DNA of 64,000 nt from Roseovarius tolerans (GTDB taxonomy: Bacteria > Pseudomonadota > Alphaproteobacteria > Rhodobacterales > Rhodobacteraceae), in NCBI RefSeq assembly GCF_900109855.1, contig NZ_FOBO01000006.1, positions 1 to 64,000 of the forward strand, in the 5' to 3' direction. The notes under the pieces are model-generated. The model ran no database searches, was not told where the DNA came from, and saw only the letters and a list, made by a program, of their open reading frames with translations. Below, piece after piece: positions 8,340 to 18,274 of this stretch. The first letter of the stretch is position 1. Every line of letters begins with the position of its first letter. Position numbers and translations under genes: made by a program.

Positions 8340-8368
8340 TTGCCCTATGCGGCGGCCTCCCTTATAGA
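8340..8368 (+). promoter_or_regulatory. Sigma70-type promoter for the rpmC gene block
   Basis: TTGCCC (8340-8345), a 17-base spacer and TATAGA (8363-8368) form a good promoter about 125 bases before rpmC. It follows the csp terminator and would drive rpmC-rpsQ-rplN and the genes after them. Confidence 0.65.
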
Positions 8369-8492
8369 GCGCCAATCCGCGACCCTTGGGCCTGCCCGGG
8401 GATTCGCGTGTTTTGCAATTCATCCACCGGGTTTCGGGTGACCCTGAACCAACCGTCAGGGGCCGTCCGGTGTTTTGAGAAAGGAAAAGGCG

Positions 8493-8693
8493 ATGAACGC
8501 CAAGGAACTGCGTGACAAGACCCCGGACCAGCTCCGGGAGGAACTCACCACCCTGAAGAAGCAGCAGTTCAACCTGCGCTTTCAGGCGGCCACCGGCCAG
8601 CTTGAGAACCCCGCTCAGATGCGCAAGGCCCGTCGCGATGCGGCGCGCGTCAAGACCATTCTGAACGAAAAAGCCCAAGCGGCCGCAGAGTAA
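8493..8693 (+). CDS. rpmC: 50S ribosomal protein L29
   Basis: L29 sits near the exit tunnel beside L23. The 66-residue product [20 protein letters not shown] is of normal length. An ATG six codons upstream (MRKEKA) is in frame, but the AAGGAAAAGG ribosome-binding site just before 8493 and family alignment favour the later start. rpmC is normally fused in order to rplP; here it starts a separate transcript about 1.5 kb downstream. Confidence 0.96.
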   Translation: MNAKELRDKTPDQLREELTTLKKQQFNLRFQAATGQLENPAQMRKARRDAARVKTILNEKAQAAAE

Positions 8694-8705
8694 GGAGCCC
8701 CTGAG

Positions 8706-8936
8706 ATGCCCAAACGTATTCTTCAAGGTGTCGTGACCTCTGACGCCAATGCCCAAACCGTCACCGTATCGGTCGAGCGCCGCTTCAAGCATCCGGTGAT
8801 GCAGAAGACCATCCGTAAGTCCAAGAAGTACCGGGCTCACGACGAGAACAACGCCTACAAGGTCGGCGATGCCGTTCGGATCATCGAATGCGCGCCGAAG
8901 TCGAAAACGAAACGCTGGGAGGTGCTGGAGGCGTAA
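8706..8936 (+). CDS. rpsQ: 30S ribosomal protein S17
   Basis: S17 is an early 16S rRNA-binding protein with an OB fold. The 76-residue product starts [20 protein letters not shown] and contains the conserved [20 protein letters not shown] and the end [12 protein letters not shown]. It follows rpmC by 12 bases behind AAGGAG. A 78-base gap to rplN holds no clear element. Confidence 0.97.
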   Translation: MPKRILQGVVTSDANAQTVTVSVERRFKHPVMQKTIRKSKKYRAHDENNAYKVGDAVRIIECAPKSKTKRWEVLEA

Positions 8937-9014
8937 GCCAACAGCGCCTTTCGGCATTGTCGAAACCCTGGGGACCAGGCATTGCATCGCCCCCCATAGG
9001 TCGGGAGAAACCAA

Positions 9015-9383
9015 ATGATCCAGATGCAGACCAATCTGGATGTTGCTGACAACTCCGGCGCACGCCGAGTTCAGTGCATCAAGGTTCTGGGTGGTTCCAA
9101 GCGTAAATACGCATCCGTGGGCGACATCATTGTCGTCTCGGTCAAGGAAGCCATCCCGCGCGGTCGCGTGAAGAAGGGCGACGTCCGCAAGGCCGTCGTC
9201 GTGCGCACCGCCAAGGAGGTCCGTCGCGAAGACGGCACCGCCATCAAGTTCGACCGCAACGCCGCCGTCATCCTGAACAATGCGGGCGAGCCTGTCGGCA
9301 CCCGTATCTTCGGGCCGGTCGTGCGCGAATTGCGCTCCAAGAACTTCATGAAAATCATCTCGCTCGCCCCGGAGGTGCTGTAA
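9015..9383 (+). CDS. rplN: 50S ribosomal protein L14
   Basis: L14 lies at the subunit interface and helps form intersubunit bridges. The 122-residue product has the exact family length, starts [20 protein letters not shown] and ends in [16 protein letters not shown] sequence ([20 protein letters not shown]). rplX starts one base after its stop, so both are translated from one mRNA. Confidence 0.98.
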   Translation: MIQMQTNLDVADNSGARRVQCIKVLGGSKRKYASVGDIIVVSVKEAIPRGRVKKGDVRKAVVVRTAKEVRREDGTAIKFDRNAAVILNNAGEPVGTRIFGPVVRELRSKNFMKIISLAPEVL

Positions 9384-9384
9384 G

Positions 9385-9696
9385 ATGGCTGCCAAACTTA
9401 AAAAAGGCGACAGCGTGATCGTTCTGGCCGGCAAGGACAAGGGCCAGAAAGGCACGATCACCAGCGTTGATCCAAAATCCGGCAAGGCCGTGGTCGAGGG
9501 CGTCAACATGGCGATCCGCCATACCCGTCAGAGCCAGACCAGCCAAGGGGGCCGCCTGCCCAAGGCGATGCCCATCGACCTGAGCAACCTGGCGATTGTC
9601 GACAAGAACGGCAAACCGACCCGCGTCGGCTTCAAGATCGAAGGTGACAAGAAGGTGCGTTTTGCCAAGACCACGGGGGACGTGATCGATGCTTGA
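9385..9696 (+). CDS. rplX: 50S ribosomal protein L24
   Basis: L24 starts 50S assembly by binding the 5' domain of 23S rRNA. The 103-residue protein shows the KOW motif near the start ([20 protein letters not shown]) and the family segment [20 protein letters not shown]. Its last eight bases overlap the rplE start in another frame, a sign of coupled translation. Confidence 0.97.
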   Translation: MAAKLKKGDSVIVLAGKDKGQKGTITSVDPKSGKAVVEGVNMAIRHTRQSQTSQGGRLPKAMPIDLSNLAIVDKNGKPTRVGFKIEGDKKVRFAKTTGDVIDA

Positions 9697-10252
9697 TACA
9701 GCAACCTATACCCCGCGTCTGCGCACGCAGTTCCGTGAGGTGATCAAGCCTGCTCTGAAGGAAGAGTTCGGCTATACCAACGACATGCAGATCCCGCGTC
9801 TGGACAAGATCGTCCTGAACATCGGCTGCGGCGCCGAGGCCGTGCGCGACTCCAAGAAGGCGAAATCCGCTCAGGAAGACCTGAGCCTGATCGCCGGTCA
9901 GCGCGCCGTCGTCACCAAGGCCCGCAACTCGATCGCCGGGTTCCGCGTTCGCGAGGACATGCCGCTTGGTACCAAGGTCACGCTGCGCGGCGACCGCATG
10001 TATGATTTCCTCGATCGCCTGATCACCATCGCCATGCCCCGTATCCGCGACTTCCGCGGCGTGCCGGGCAAATCGTTCGATGGGCGTGGCAACTACGCCA
10101 TGGGCCTCAAGGAACATATCGTTTTCCCCGAAATCAACTTCGACAAGGTCGACGAAGTGTGGGGTATGGACATCATCATCACAACCACGGCGAAGACCGA
10201 CGCTGAAGCCAAGGCGCTGTTGAAGTTGTTCAACATGCCCTTCAACAGCTGA
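9689..10252 (+). CDS. rplE: 50S ribosomal protein L5
   Basis: L5 binds 5S rRNA in the central protuberance and touches P-site tRNA. The 187-residue product begins [20 protein letters not shown] and has the family motifs [20 protein letters not shown] and [19 protein letters not shown]. The length fits. The start overlaps the rplX end by eight bases; rpsN follows after 19 bases. Confidence 0.98.
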   Translation: MLDTATYTPRLRTQFREVIKPALKEEFGYTNDMQIPRLDKIVLNIGCGAEAVRDSKKAKSAQEDLSLIAGQRAVVTKARNSIAGFRVREDMPLGTKVTLRGDRMYDFLDRLITIAMPRIRDFRGVPGKSFDGRGNYAMGLKEHIVFPEINFDKVDEVWGMDIIITTTAKTDAEAKALLKLFNMPFNS

Positions 10253-10271
10253 GCCGGGGGAGGATAGATTT

Positions 10272-10577
10272 ATGGCTAAGAAAGCAATGATCGAGCGCGA
10301 GAAGAAGCGCCAGAAGCTGGTGGAGCGTTTCGCCAAGAAACGTGCCGCGCTGAAAGAGATCATCAGTGACGAAAGCAAGCCGATGGAAGAGCGGTTCCGC
10401 GCCTCCCTGAAGCTGGCACAATTGCCGCGCAACAGCTCGGCGACCCGGCTGCACAACCGTTGCCAGCTGACCGGTCGTCCGCATGCGTATTACCGCAAAC
10501 TCAAGATTTCCCGTATCGCGCTGCGCGATCTGGGCTCTGCCGGGCAGCTGCCCGGCGTTGTGAAATCTAGCTGGTGA
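10272..10577 (+). CDS. rpsN: 30S ribosomal protein S14, zinc-free type
   Basis: S14 helps assemble the 30S head. The 101-residue product is the long C-minus form: the core [20 protein letters not shown] lacks the two CxxC zinc pairs of the short form. Its start [20 protein letters not shown] is family-typical. It precedes rpsH by 13 bases with an AGGAGG site between them. Confidence 0.98.
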   Translation: MAKKAMIEREKKRQKLVERFAKKRAALKEIISDESKPMEERFRASLKLAQLPRNSSATRLHNRCQLTGRPHAYYRKLKISRIALRDLGSAGQLPGVVKSSW

Positions 10578-10590
10578 GGAGGGCAGAGAT

Positions 10591-10983
10591 ATGAACGATC
10601 CTATCGGCGATATGCTCACCCGTATCCGCAACAGCCAGATGCGCGGCAAGTCCACGGTGCTGACCCCGGCCTCGAAGATGCGCGTGCGCGTGCTCGACGT
10701 TCTGGAGGCAGAGGGTTACATCCGCGGCTATGAACAGGTCACGGGCGAAAACGGTCACCCGGCGATCGAAATCAGCCTGAAGTATTTCGAGGGCACCCCT
10801 GTCATTCGCGAAATGAAGCGGGTCTCCAAGCCCGGTCGTCGCGTCTATATGGGCGTCAAGGACATTCCGCAGATCCGTCAGGGCCTCGGTGTGTCGATTG
10901 TCTCCACCCCCAAGGGTGTGATGTCGGATGCAGCCGCGCGCGCAGCCAATGTTGGCGGCGAAGTGCTCTGCACGGTATTCTAA
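10591..10983 (+). CDS. rpsH: 30S ribosomal protein S8
   Basis: S8 is a primary 16S rRNA-binding protein of the 30S platform; in E. coli it represses the spc operon by binding a site in the rplE region. The 130-residue product begins [20 protein letters not shown] and ends with the conserved [20 protein letters not shown] and GGEVLCTVF. rplF follows after 12 bases. I did not identify an S8-binding hairpin near rplE. Confidence 0.98.
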   Translation: MNDPIGDMLTRIRNSQMRGKSTVLTPASKMRVRVLDVLEAEGYIRGYEQVTGENGHPAIEISLKYFEGTPVIREMKRVSKPGRRVYMGVKDIPQIRQGLGVSIVSTPKGVMSDAAARAANVGGEVLCTVF

Positions 10984-10995
10984 GGAGACCCGGAC

Positions 10996-11529
10996 ATGTC
11001 TCGTATCGGAAAACAACCCGTGGCTCTGCCCAATGGTGTCACCGCGACGCTGTCGGGCCAGACCATCGAAGTGAAGGGCCCGAAGGCAACCAAGGCCTTC
11101 ACGGCGACTGACGATGTGACCATCACCATCGAGGATGGCCTGATCACCGTCACGCCGCGTGGCAAATCCAAGCGCGCCCGCCAGCAATGGGGCATGACCC
11201 GCACGGTCATCTCCAACCTGGTGCACGGGGCCAATGAAACCTTCAAGAAAGAGCTGGAAATCCGCGGCGTCGGTTATCGCGCGCAGATGGCGGGCAACGT
11301 CCTCAAGCTGAACCTCGGTCTCAGCCATGACGTCGACTTCGCTGTTCCGGAAGGTGTGACTGTCACCGCGCCCAAGCCCACCGAACTGGTGGTCGAAGGC
11401 ACGGACAAGCAGCTCGTCGGTCAGGTTGCGGCGAATATCCGCGACTGGCGGCGGCCCGAGCCCTACAAGGGCAAAGGGATCCGCTACAAGGACGAGTACA
11501 TCTTCCAGAAGGAAGGCAAGAAGAAGTAA
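10996..11529 (+). CDS. rplF: 50S ribosomal protein L6
   Basis: L6 sits near the sarcin-ricin loop and the GTPase centre. The 177-residue product has the two repeated domains of the family, begins [20 protein letters not shown] and carries the signature [18 protein letters not shown] near the end. A Lys-rich tail (QKEGKKK) closes it. rplR follows after 11 bases. Confidence 0.98.
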   Translation: MSRIGKQPVALPNGVTATLSGQTIEVKGPKATKAFTATDDVTITIEDGLITVTPRGKSKRARQQWGMTRTVISNLVHGANETFKKELEIRGVGYRAQMAGNVLKLNLGLSHDVDFAVPEGVTVTAPKPTELVVEGTDKQLVGQVAANIRDWRRPEPYKGKGIRYKDEYIFQKEGKKK

Positions 11530-11540
11530 GGACGCGAGCT

Positions 11541-11900
11541 ATGGCATACAGCAAAAGAAAACTGTTCCTCAAACGCCGCCTGCGCGTTCGGAACAAACTC
11601 CGCAAGGTCAATGCAGGGCGTCCGCGCCTGAGCGTTCACCGCTCCAACAAGAACATCAGCGTGCAGCTGATCGACGACGTCAACGGTGTGACGCTCGCCG
11701 CCGCCTCGACCCTCGAAAAGGATCTCGGGCTGGTGGGCAAGTGCTCCGTCGAGGCCGCCACCAAGATCGGGGCCACGATTGCCGAACGCGCCAAGAAGGC
11801 GGGCGTCACCGAGGCCTATTTCGACCGGGGCGGGTTCCTGTTCCACGGTCGGGTCAAGGCCGTGGCCGATGCCGCGCGTGACGCCGGTCTGAAAATCTAA
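11541..11900 (+). CDS. rplR: 50S ribosomal protein L18
   Basis: L18 binds 5S rRNA with L5. The 119-residue protein has the basic N-terminus ([20 protein letters not shown]) and the core [20 protein letters not shown], ending [20 protein letters not shown]. Its length is normal. An unusual 106-base gap with hairpins separates it from rpsE. Confidence 0.98.
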   Translation: MAYSKRKLFLKRRLRVRNKLRKVNAGRPRLSVHRSNKNISVQLIDDVNGVTLAAASTLEKDLGLVGKCSVEAATKIGATIAERAKKAGVTEAYFDRGGFLFHGRVKAVADAARDAGLKI

Positions 11901-11906
11901 AGCGCA

Positions 11907-11986
11907 GGCGGCCCTTCGGGGCCGCCTCGATGATCCGGGAGCTCTGGCTCACCTGGATTGAACAATATCAGGCACCACGCGGTGCC
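11907..11986 (+). promoter_or_regulatory. Two hairpins in the rplR-rpsE gap
   Basis: The first (11907-11926) is a perfect 8-bp stem GGCGGCCC with its complement, capped by TTCG. The second (11971-11986) pairs GGCACC with GGTGCC around ACGC and ends 6 bases before the rpsE AAAGGA site. No T-run follows either one, so attenuation, processing or protein binding is more likely than termination. Confidence 0.5.
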
Positions 11987-12006
11987 GCATCGAAAGGACG
12001 CCGAGA

Positions 12007-12576
12007 ATGGCAAGAGATGACAACCGGGGGCGCGGGCGTGACCGCGACGAAACCCCTGAATTCGCTGATCGCCTGGTTGCGATCAACCGGGTATCGAAAA
12101 CCGTAAAAGGGGGCAAACGCTTCGGCTTTGCCGCTCTGGTCGTTGTTGGCGATCAAAAGGGCCGTGTCGGCTTTGGCAAGGGTAAGGCCAAGGAAGTCCC
12201 CGAGGCGATCCGCAAGGCCACCGAAGCCGCCAAGCGCGCGATGATCCGCGTGCCGCTGCGCGAGGGCCGCACCCTGCACCACGACATGGAAGGTCGCCAC
12301 GGTGCCGGTAAGGTCGTGATGCGCACCGCCCCGCAGGGTACCGGCATCATCGCCGGTGGTCCGATGCGCGCCGTGTTCGAGATGCTGGGCGTTCAGGACG
12401 TGGTCGCCAAGTCGAACGGGTCGCAGAACCCCTATAACATGATCCGCGCCACGCTGAACGGTCTCCAGAAAGAGACCAGCCCGCGCATGGTCGCACAGCG
12501 CCGTGGCAAGAAGGTCGCCGACATCCTGAAACGGGGTGACGAAGCGCCGGCTGCTGCCGATGCGGCAGAAGCGTAA
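12007..12576 (+). CDS. rpsE: 30S ribosomal protein S5
   Basis: S5 lines the mRNA entry channel and helps decoding fidelity. The 189-residue protein has an Arg/Asp-rich start ([19 protein letters not shown]), the double-stranded-RNA-binding N-domain with [20 protein letters not shown], and the C-domain with [21 protein letters not shown] short Ala-rich tail ends it. The length is within the alphaproteobacterial range. Confidence 0.98.
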   Translation: MARDDNRGRGRDRDETPEFADRLVAINRVSKTVKGGKRFGFAALVVVGDQKGRVGFGKGKAKEVPEAIRKATEAAKRAMIRVPLREGRTLHHDMEGRHGAGKVVMRTAPQGTGIIAGGPMRAVFEMLGVQDVVAKSNGSQNPYNMIRATLNGLQKETSPRMVAQRRGKKVADILKRGDEAPAAADAAEA

Positions 12577-12588
12577 GGAGACCGGAAC

Positions 12589-12777
12589 ATGGCAAAAACC
12601 ATCGTCGTCAAGCAGATCGGCTCGCCGATCCGCCGCCCCGAAAAGCAGCGCCAGACCCTGATCGGCCTGGGCCTCAACAAGATGCACAAGACGCGCGAGC
12701 TGGAAGACACGCCCGCCGTCCGCGGCATGATCGCCAAGGTCTCGCACATGGTCGAGATCGTTGAGGAAAAGGGCTGA
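12589..12777 (+). CDS. rpmD: 50S ribosomal protein L30
   Basis: L30 is a small 50S protein. The 62-residue product [20 protein letters not shown] has the family core [20 protein letters not shown]. It follows rpsE by 12 bases with AAGGAG between. It closes this ribosomal block: hairpins and a terminator come next, and rplO is displaced about 1.8 kb downstream. Confidence 0.97.
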   Translation: MAKTIVVKQIGSPIRRPEKQRQTLIGLGLNKMHKTRELEDTPAVRGMIAKVSHMVEIVEEKG

Positions 12778-12780
12778 GCG

Positions 12781-12826
12781 CCGTTTTCTTGAAAAGAAAA
12801 CGGTCCGGAAACTTTTTAAGTTTCCG
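12781..12826 (+). repeat. Two-hairpin repeat, copy A
   Basis: A 23-base hairpin (stem CCGTTTTCTT with AAGAAAACGG, loop GAA) at 12781-12803 is followed two bases later by a 21-base hairpin (stem CGGAAACTT with AAGTTTCCG, loop TTT) at 12806-12826. It begins three bases after the rpmD stop. Related copies occur in opposite order at 19302-19347 and, decayed, at 27908-27977. Confidence 0.8.
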
Positions 12827-12842
12827 ACCTGCCCCAAGACAA

Positions 12843-12873
12843 CGCCCCGGTCAGAGATGATCGGGGCGATTTT
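12843..12873 (+). terminator. Terminator after rpmD
   Basis: An 8-bp stem (CGCCCCGG with TCGGGGCG, one G-T pair) with a 10-base loop is followed by ATTTT. It ends the rpmC-rpmD transcript. Confidence 0.7.
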
Positions 12874-12993
12874 CGTTACACTATCACGCGAGTCTTTTGT
12901 CTCTCTGCCATCCGGGCGGGGGGCCGTGGTATTCTCCCGGTGTGCCTGGTCGGCGGTCTGCCCCCGGGCGCGCATTCCTTGAGGGAGGACACC

Positions 12994-13431
12994 ATGTCAC
13001 ATAAATATTCCGGCGGCTGCGCTCATATCCACACGCATGCCGATCACGACCCGATCGACAATCACACCTGTCATTGTTCCGTCTGCAAGGGCGTCACAGG
13101 ACAGGACACCACCCATGTCGTGTTCTTCAAGCATGGCGATGTGGCGGTGGACAACGAGGCCGGTCTGAAGCGCCAGCCGTTCAATGCCAACAATCCCGAT
13201 GGTCCGCTGGAGCTGTGCACCTGCGCGGATTGCGGTGCGCCGATAATGCTCGACGACAAGCAGAGCCGCATCCGCGTCATCGTGCCCAACCTGATGGGCT
13301 ATGATGATCAGATCGCCCCGGCCCCGTATCACGCCTTCTATGACCCGACGAGCGGCGTGCCGAAGCCAAGCGACGGCCGCCCGGTCTACGAGGCGCTGCG
13401 CCCCGATTTCGAGTGGCCTGCGCCGTCTTAA
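12994..13431 (+). CDS. GFA/CENP-V (Mss4-like) family protein
   Basis: The 145-residue product belongs with the glutathione-dependent formaldehyde-activating enzyme-like (GFA) fold. Cysteines C9, C26, C28 and C31 (CHCSVCKG) and the later pair CTCADCG are placed to bind zinc. A His-rich stretch (HIHTHADHDP) lies between the first Cys and the cluster. The start at 12994 is chosen for the GGGAGGA site and the family-like MSHKYSGGC. The real substrate of most GFA-like proteins is unknown. It lies between rpmD and rplO, an odd place for it. Confidence 0.8.
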   Translation: MSHKYSGGCAHIHTHADHDPIDNHTCHCSVCKGVTGQDTTHVVFFKHGDVAVDNEAGLKRQPFNANNPDGPLELCTCADCGAPIMLDDKQSRIRVIVPNLMGYDDQIAPAPYHAFYDPTSGVPKPSDGRPVYEALRPDFEWPAPS

Positions 13432-13450
13432 GCACTGCTGCCCCGGCGGA

Positions 13451-14170
13451 TCAGATCGGCAAGCGCGGGGTGATCCGCCGGGGCGCTTCGCCCACCACCA
13501 GACATCCCAGCGTGACGCGGAGCGCGTCTGACAACTCGTCCACCGTTTCGGTCGAGACGAACAGCCCGCCGGTCGCATCGGCGAGGCATTTGGCCACGGT
13601 CTGGCCGTCATAGTCACCCGCCTCGGGGCTGTTCCATGAGAACGGGTCATAGACCACGCGAAAGCCGATGACATGCACTGTGAGCCCCGGCGCTGTTTCG
13701 GCCAGATGCGCGCTCAGCGCGCAGGGCGTGCCGCCGCAGGTCTCGTTGCCATCGGTGACCAGGACGACGATACCGTCCTCTCCCAGAACCTCGACCGCCG
13801 CTCTGACCGAGGCGGCGAGCGGGGTCAGGCCGCCGGGCGAGAGGGTGTCGATCCCGGCCACCACCGCAGCGCCCGCATCGGCACGCGGGGCAAAGCGCAG
13901 GTTGATCCCCGAACAGGCATGCGCCCCGCCGGGGCCGTAGGTCAGCAGACCGACGCGGCGATAGGGGGCGATGTCGGGCATCGCTTCGCGCACCGCGCGG
14001 CGGGCGTCGATGATCCGGGTGGGGGCGGTTGCGTCATGGCCCACCTCGTCCATCGAGCCCGATCCGTCGAAGACCAGCATCGCATCGCGCGCGCAGCCCG
14101 TGGCCGCCTGTGGCGCGGGGCCGGGCAGGGTGGCGAGGGCGAGGGCGAGGGTGAGGGGCAGGGCGCGCAT
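13451..14170 (-). CDS. Secreted von Willebrand factor A domain protein
   Basis: The 239-residue protein opens with a signal peptide (MRALPLTLALALATLPGPAP, then AAT) and then a single VWA domain. The metal site (MIDAS) is complete: DGSGSM near residues 35-40, a Thr in GGLTPLA and the Asp of LVTDGNETCG. Four or more cysteines suggest disulfides in the periplasm. VWA proteins of this shape usually bind partners through Mg2+; the partner is unknown here. It runs opposite to the ribosomal genes and separates them from rplO. Confidence 0.85.
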   Translation of the reverse strand: MRALPLTLALALATLPGPAPQAATGCARDAMLVFDGSGSMDEVGHDATAPTRIIDARRAVREAMPDIAPYRRVGLLTYGPGGAHACSGINLRFAPRADAGAAVVAGIDTLSPGGLTPLAASVRAAVEVLGEDGIVVLVTDGNETCGGTPCALSAHLAETAPGLTVHVIGFRVVYDPFSWNSPEAGDYDGQTVAKCLADATGGLFVSTETVDELSDALRVTLGCLVVGEAPRRITPRLPI

Positions 14171-14240
14171 GGGGTCTCCGAGGTGACTAGGTCAGCCTAG
14201 CGCAGGCGGGGCGGTTGTCCATACATGCAATTTGTGAACT

Positions 14241-14412
14241 GTCATCCTCGGGCTTGACCCGAGGATCTGTTGCCCGAGAGATCGTCCGGTCGAGCCGGAC
14301 GATGACGGGGTTTGTAGCGCGATGTGGTGGAGATCGTCCGGTCGAGCCGGACGATGACGGGGTTTGTGGCACGACACGGGGGAGATCGTCCGGTCAGGCC
14401 GGACGATGACGG
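14241..14412. repeat. Tandem palindromic repeats, 52-base period
   Basis: Three copies of a 31-32-base unit starting GAGATCGTCCGGTCGAGCCG and ending ACGATGACGG begin at 14278, 14330 and 14382, exactly 52 bases apart; each is a hairpin (CGTCCGG with CCGGACG). The linkers of about 20 bases are alike in part (GGTTTGTAG, GGTTTGTGG). A related unit with a different stem (TCCTCGGG with CCCGAGGA) stands in front at 14241-14270. Such units are common intergenic repeats in Rhodobacterales. The rest of this 425-base gap holds the rplO promoter. Confidence 0.8.
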
Positions 14413-14470
14413 TGTGGATTTTTGCCATGCCCCGCTTTCAGCACCGCGACGCAGGCCCACAACTCGGCCC

Positions 14471-14499
14471 TTGATCCCGGGGCGGGCCGGGTCTATACG
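14471..14499 (+). promoter_or_regulatory. Sigma70-type promoter for rplO-secY-adk
   Basis: TTGATC (14471-14476), a 17-base spacer and TATACG (14494-14499) lie about 100 bases before rplO. It is needed because the rpmD terminator and a minus-strand gene cut rplO off from the upstream ribosomal transcript. Confidence 0.65.
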
Positions 14500-14595
14500 C
14501 CCACGGTGGCCCGAGGGCCCGACTCAACCTTTCACGCAAGCCGCGTTCGGCCGCTCCCGTCGCTGGGGGCCGCATCCGGCAAGGAGATAGCGACA

Positions 14596-15069
14596 ATGAA
14601 ACTGCATGAACTGCGCGACAATCCCGGCGCAACCAAGACCAAGAAACGCATCGGCCGTGGCCCCGGTTCCGGCATGGGCAAGATGGGTGGCCGTGGTATC
14701 AAGGGTCAGAAATCCCGCTCGGGTGTGGCCATCAAGGGCTACGAGGGCGGCCAGATGCCGCTCTATCAGCGTCTGCCCAAGCGCGGCTTCAACAAGCCGA
14801 ACCGCAAATCCTTTGCTGTGGTGAACCTCGGCCTGATTCAGAAATTCATCGAGGCGGGCAAGATCGACGGCTCCACCCAGATCACCGAGGACGTGCTCGT
14901 GGCCTCGGGCCTCGTGCGGCGCAAGCTCGACGGTGTGCGCGTTCTGGCCAAGGGCGAGGTGACCGCGAAACTCGACATCGCCGTGACCGGTGCCTCCAAG
15001 TCGGCCATCGACGCGGTCGAGAAGGCCGGGGGCAAACTCTCGGTCACAACAGCGCAGGCCGCTGAATAA
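14596..15069 (+). CDS. rplO: 50S ribosomal protein L15
   Basis: L15 binds 23S rRNA late in 50S assembly. The 157-residue product begins [20 protein letters not shown] and has the Gly-rich basic segment [21 protein letters not shown] much longer frame runs upstream through the promoter, so the start is set by the AAGGAG site and family alignment. secY follows after 112 bases. Confidence 0.97.
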   Translation: MKLHELRDNPGATKTKKRIGRGPGSGMGKMGGRGIKGQKSRSGVAIKGYEGGQMPLYQRLPKRGFNKPNRKSFAVVNLGLIQKFIEAGKIDGSTQITEDVLVASGLVRRKLDGVRVLAKGEVTAKLDIAVTGASKSAIDAVEKAGGKLSVTTAQAAE

Positions 15070-15079
15070 GAGGTTGTGA

Positions 15080-15157
15080 GCGGGCCTGCGCCCGCTTACA
15101 TAGTCCTCGAGTTTTCCTTTTGACGCCGCCTGAGCTGGAAAACAGCCCTAGGCGGCG
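15080..15157 (+). promoter_or_regulatory. Two hairpins before secY
   Basis: A 6-bp hairpin (GCGGGC with GCCCGC) at 15080-15095 is followed by a long stem at 15124-15157: CGCCGCCT with AGGCGGCG, plus an inner GCTG-CAGC pair. The second ends 24 bases before the secY ATG. With no T-run it may set the relative level of secY translation or mRNA. Confidence 0.45.
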
Positions 15158-15181
15158 TTGTCATATGAAAGAGACCCGCGA

Positions 15182-16542
<1,361 letters not shown>

Positions 16543-16546
<4 letters not shown>

Positions 16547-17187
16547 ACATCATTCTTCTGGGGCCGCCGGGGGCGGGCAAGGGCACGCAGGCGCATCACC
16601 TCGTCGAGAGCCGCGATATGATCCAGCTTTCGACCGGTGACATGCTGCGCGAGGCCAAGGACAGCGGCTCGGAGATGGGCCGCATCGTGGCCGACGTGAT
16701 GGCGCGTGGCGATCTGGTCACCGACGATATCGTGATCGGCCTGATCCGCGAGAAGCTGCAGGGCAACAAGCAGGGCGGGTTCATCTTCGACGGGTTTCCG
16801 CGCACGCTGGCACAGGCCGATGCGCTGGCCGACCTTCTGGAAGAGCAGGACGAGACGCTCGATGCGGTGGTTGAGTTGCGCGTTGATGACGAGGCGCTGG
16901 TCGAACGGATCACCGCGCGCTCGACCTGCGGCGGCTGCGGCGAGGTCTATAACGACATCACCAAGCCCTGGCCTGCGGACGGCAAATGCGCCAAATGCGG
17001 CAGCACCGATATCAAGCGCCGCTCCGACGATAACGAGGACAGCCTGCGCAACCGGCTGATGGAATATTACAAGAAAACCTCGCCGCTGCTCGGCTATTAC
17101 TATGCCAACGGGCAGCTTGCCTCGGTGGACGGTCTGGGCGACATCGACGAGGTCAAGGCGGCGATTGCGGCGGCACTTGACAAATGA
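16543..17187 (+). CDS. adk: Adenylate kinase, long zinc-type
   Basis: Adenylate kinase converts ATP and AMP to two ADP. The 214-residue product has the P-loop [10 protein letters not shown] at residues 7-16, the AMP-binding GDMLREA and [10 protein letters not shown], and a full LID domain that carries four cysteines (CGGC and CAKC), which would bind structural zinc. The four-base overlap with secY is the usual secY-adk arrangement. It is the last gene before a 199-base gap. Confidence 0.97.
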
Positions 17188-17199
17188 CGGAACGGGGGC

Positions 17200-17228
17200 T
17201 TGACGCCCCCTTAATTTCCCCATAACCA
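17200..17228 (+). promoter_or_regulatory. Possible promoter for rpsM-rpsK
   Basis: TTGACG with a 17-base spacer to TAACCA lies in the 199-base gap after adk, about 150 bases before rpsM. The -35 is good, the -10 poor. Confidence 0.4.
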
Positions 17229-17386
17229 GCCCTATCTCGAACGCGAGATTGATTCTCGCCGGGTCGCCCCCGGCCTCGAATCGACAATCCGAATTCAGCT
17301 GCGGCCCGGAGCGAAAACCGCCTCGGGCTTACGTTGTGAAAAAAGGTTCTGGAGCTACGGAACCGCAACGAAAAAGGAAAAGACAC

Positions 17387-17755
17387 TTGGCACGTATCGC
17401 CGGCGTTAATATCCCGACCTCCAAACGGGTCCCGATCGCCCTCACCTACATCACCGGAATCGGCCACTCTTCGGCCAAGGCCATCTGCGAAGCCGTGAAC
17501 ATCGACGTCTCGCGTCGCGTCAACGAGCTTTCGGATGCCGAAGCCCTGGCCCTGCGCGAGCATATCGACGCGAATTACACCGTCGAAGGCGACCTGCGTC
17601 GCGAGACGCAGATGAACGTCAAGCGCCTGATGGATCTGGGTTGCTACCGTGGCCTGCGTCACCGCCGCAACCTGCCGGTTCGCGGTCAGCGCACCCATAC
17701 CAACGCACGCACCCGCAAAGGCCCCGCAAAGGCCATTGCCGGCAAGAAGAAATAA
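17387..17755 (+). CDS. rpsM: 30S ribosomal protein S13, TTG start
   Basis: S13 forms bridges between the 30S head and the 50S subunit and touches P-site tRNA. The 122-residue product begins [20 protein letters not shown] after the initiator, the exact family start, and ends in the basic tail [17 protein letters not shown]. The codon at this place is TTG, preceded by AAAAAGGAAAAG at a proper distance; the frame runs on upstream but without family similarity. It opens the alpha operon (rpsM-rpsK-rpoA-rplQ). No rpmJ or rpsD is in the cluster. Confidence 0.96.
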   Translation: MARIAGVNIPTSKRVPIALTYITGIGHSSAKAICEAVNIDVSRRVNELSDAEALALREHIDANYTVEGDLRRETQMNVKRLMDLGCYRGLRHRRNLPVRGQRTHTNARTRKGPAKAIAGKKK

Positions 17756-17770
17756 GGGAGGGCTGACCAG

Positions 17771-18160
17771 ATGGCACGCGATACCAAACGCACCAAGAAG
17801 AAGGTCTCCAAGAACATCGCCACCGGCGTTGCTCATGTGAACTCTTCCTTCAACAACACCAAGATCCTGATTTCCGACGTGCAGGGCAACGCGATTGCGT
17901 GGTCCTCTGCCGGGACCATGGGCTTCAAGGGCTCGCGCAAATCCACGCCCTATGCCGCGCAGATGGCCGCAGAAGATGCGGGCAAAAAGGCGCAGGAACA
18001 TGGCATGCGCTCGCTCGAGGTCGAGGTTCAGGGGCCGGGCTCGGGCCGCGAATCGGCGCTGCGCGCGCTGGCGGCTGTCGGCTTCAACATCACGTCGATC
18101 CGTGACGTGACGCCGATGGCCCATAACGGCTGCCGCCCGCCGAAACGCCGCCGGGTCTGA
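17771..18160 (+). CDS. rpsK: 30S ribosomal protein S11
   Basis: S11 is part of the 30S platform near the E site. The 129-residue product has family length, the core [20 protein letters not shown] and the end [16 protein letters not shown]. The basic start [17 protein letters not shown] is normal. A terminator-like hairpin follows, before rpoA. Confidence 0.98.
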   Translation: MARDTKRTKKKVSKNIATGVAHVNSSFNNTKILISDVQGNAIAWSSAGTMGFKGSRKSTPYAAQMAAEDAGKKAQEHGMRSLEVEVQGPGSGRESALRALAAVGFNITSIRDVTPMAHNGCRPPKRRRV

Positions 18161-18178
18161 TCCGACATCTATCAAAGC

Positions 18179-18207
18179 GGGGCCGCGCAAGGGTGCGGTC
18201 CCCTTTT
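18179..18207 (+). terminator. Terminator-like hairpin between rpsK and rpoA
   Basis: GGGGCCGC pairs with GCGGTCCCC (one mismatch or bulge) around an 8-base loop and is followed by TTTT. It could partly end transcription, lowering rpoA relative to rpsM-rpsK. Confidence 0.55.
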
Positions 18208-18274
18208 CGTCATTTTACATCCTCGGGCGTTCTGGACCTTTGGACATGAGGACAGAACAGGAATGGAGGGACGC

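Noticed and set aside
8019..9509. Open frame of 496 codons on the minus strand across csp, rpmC, rpsQ, rplN
   Set aside because: It runs antisense through four certain genes.
14278..14412. Possible CRISPR array
   Set aside because: Only three units, spacers similar to each other and about 20 bases, repeats strongly palindromic with other dispersed copies, and no cas genes.
14187..14590. Short frames through the palindromic repeats on both strands
   Set aside because: They consist of repeat-derived motifs such as SSSGLTGRS and have no ribosome-binding sites.
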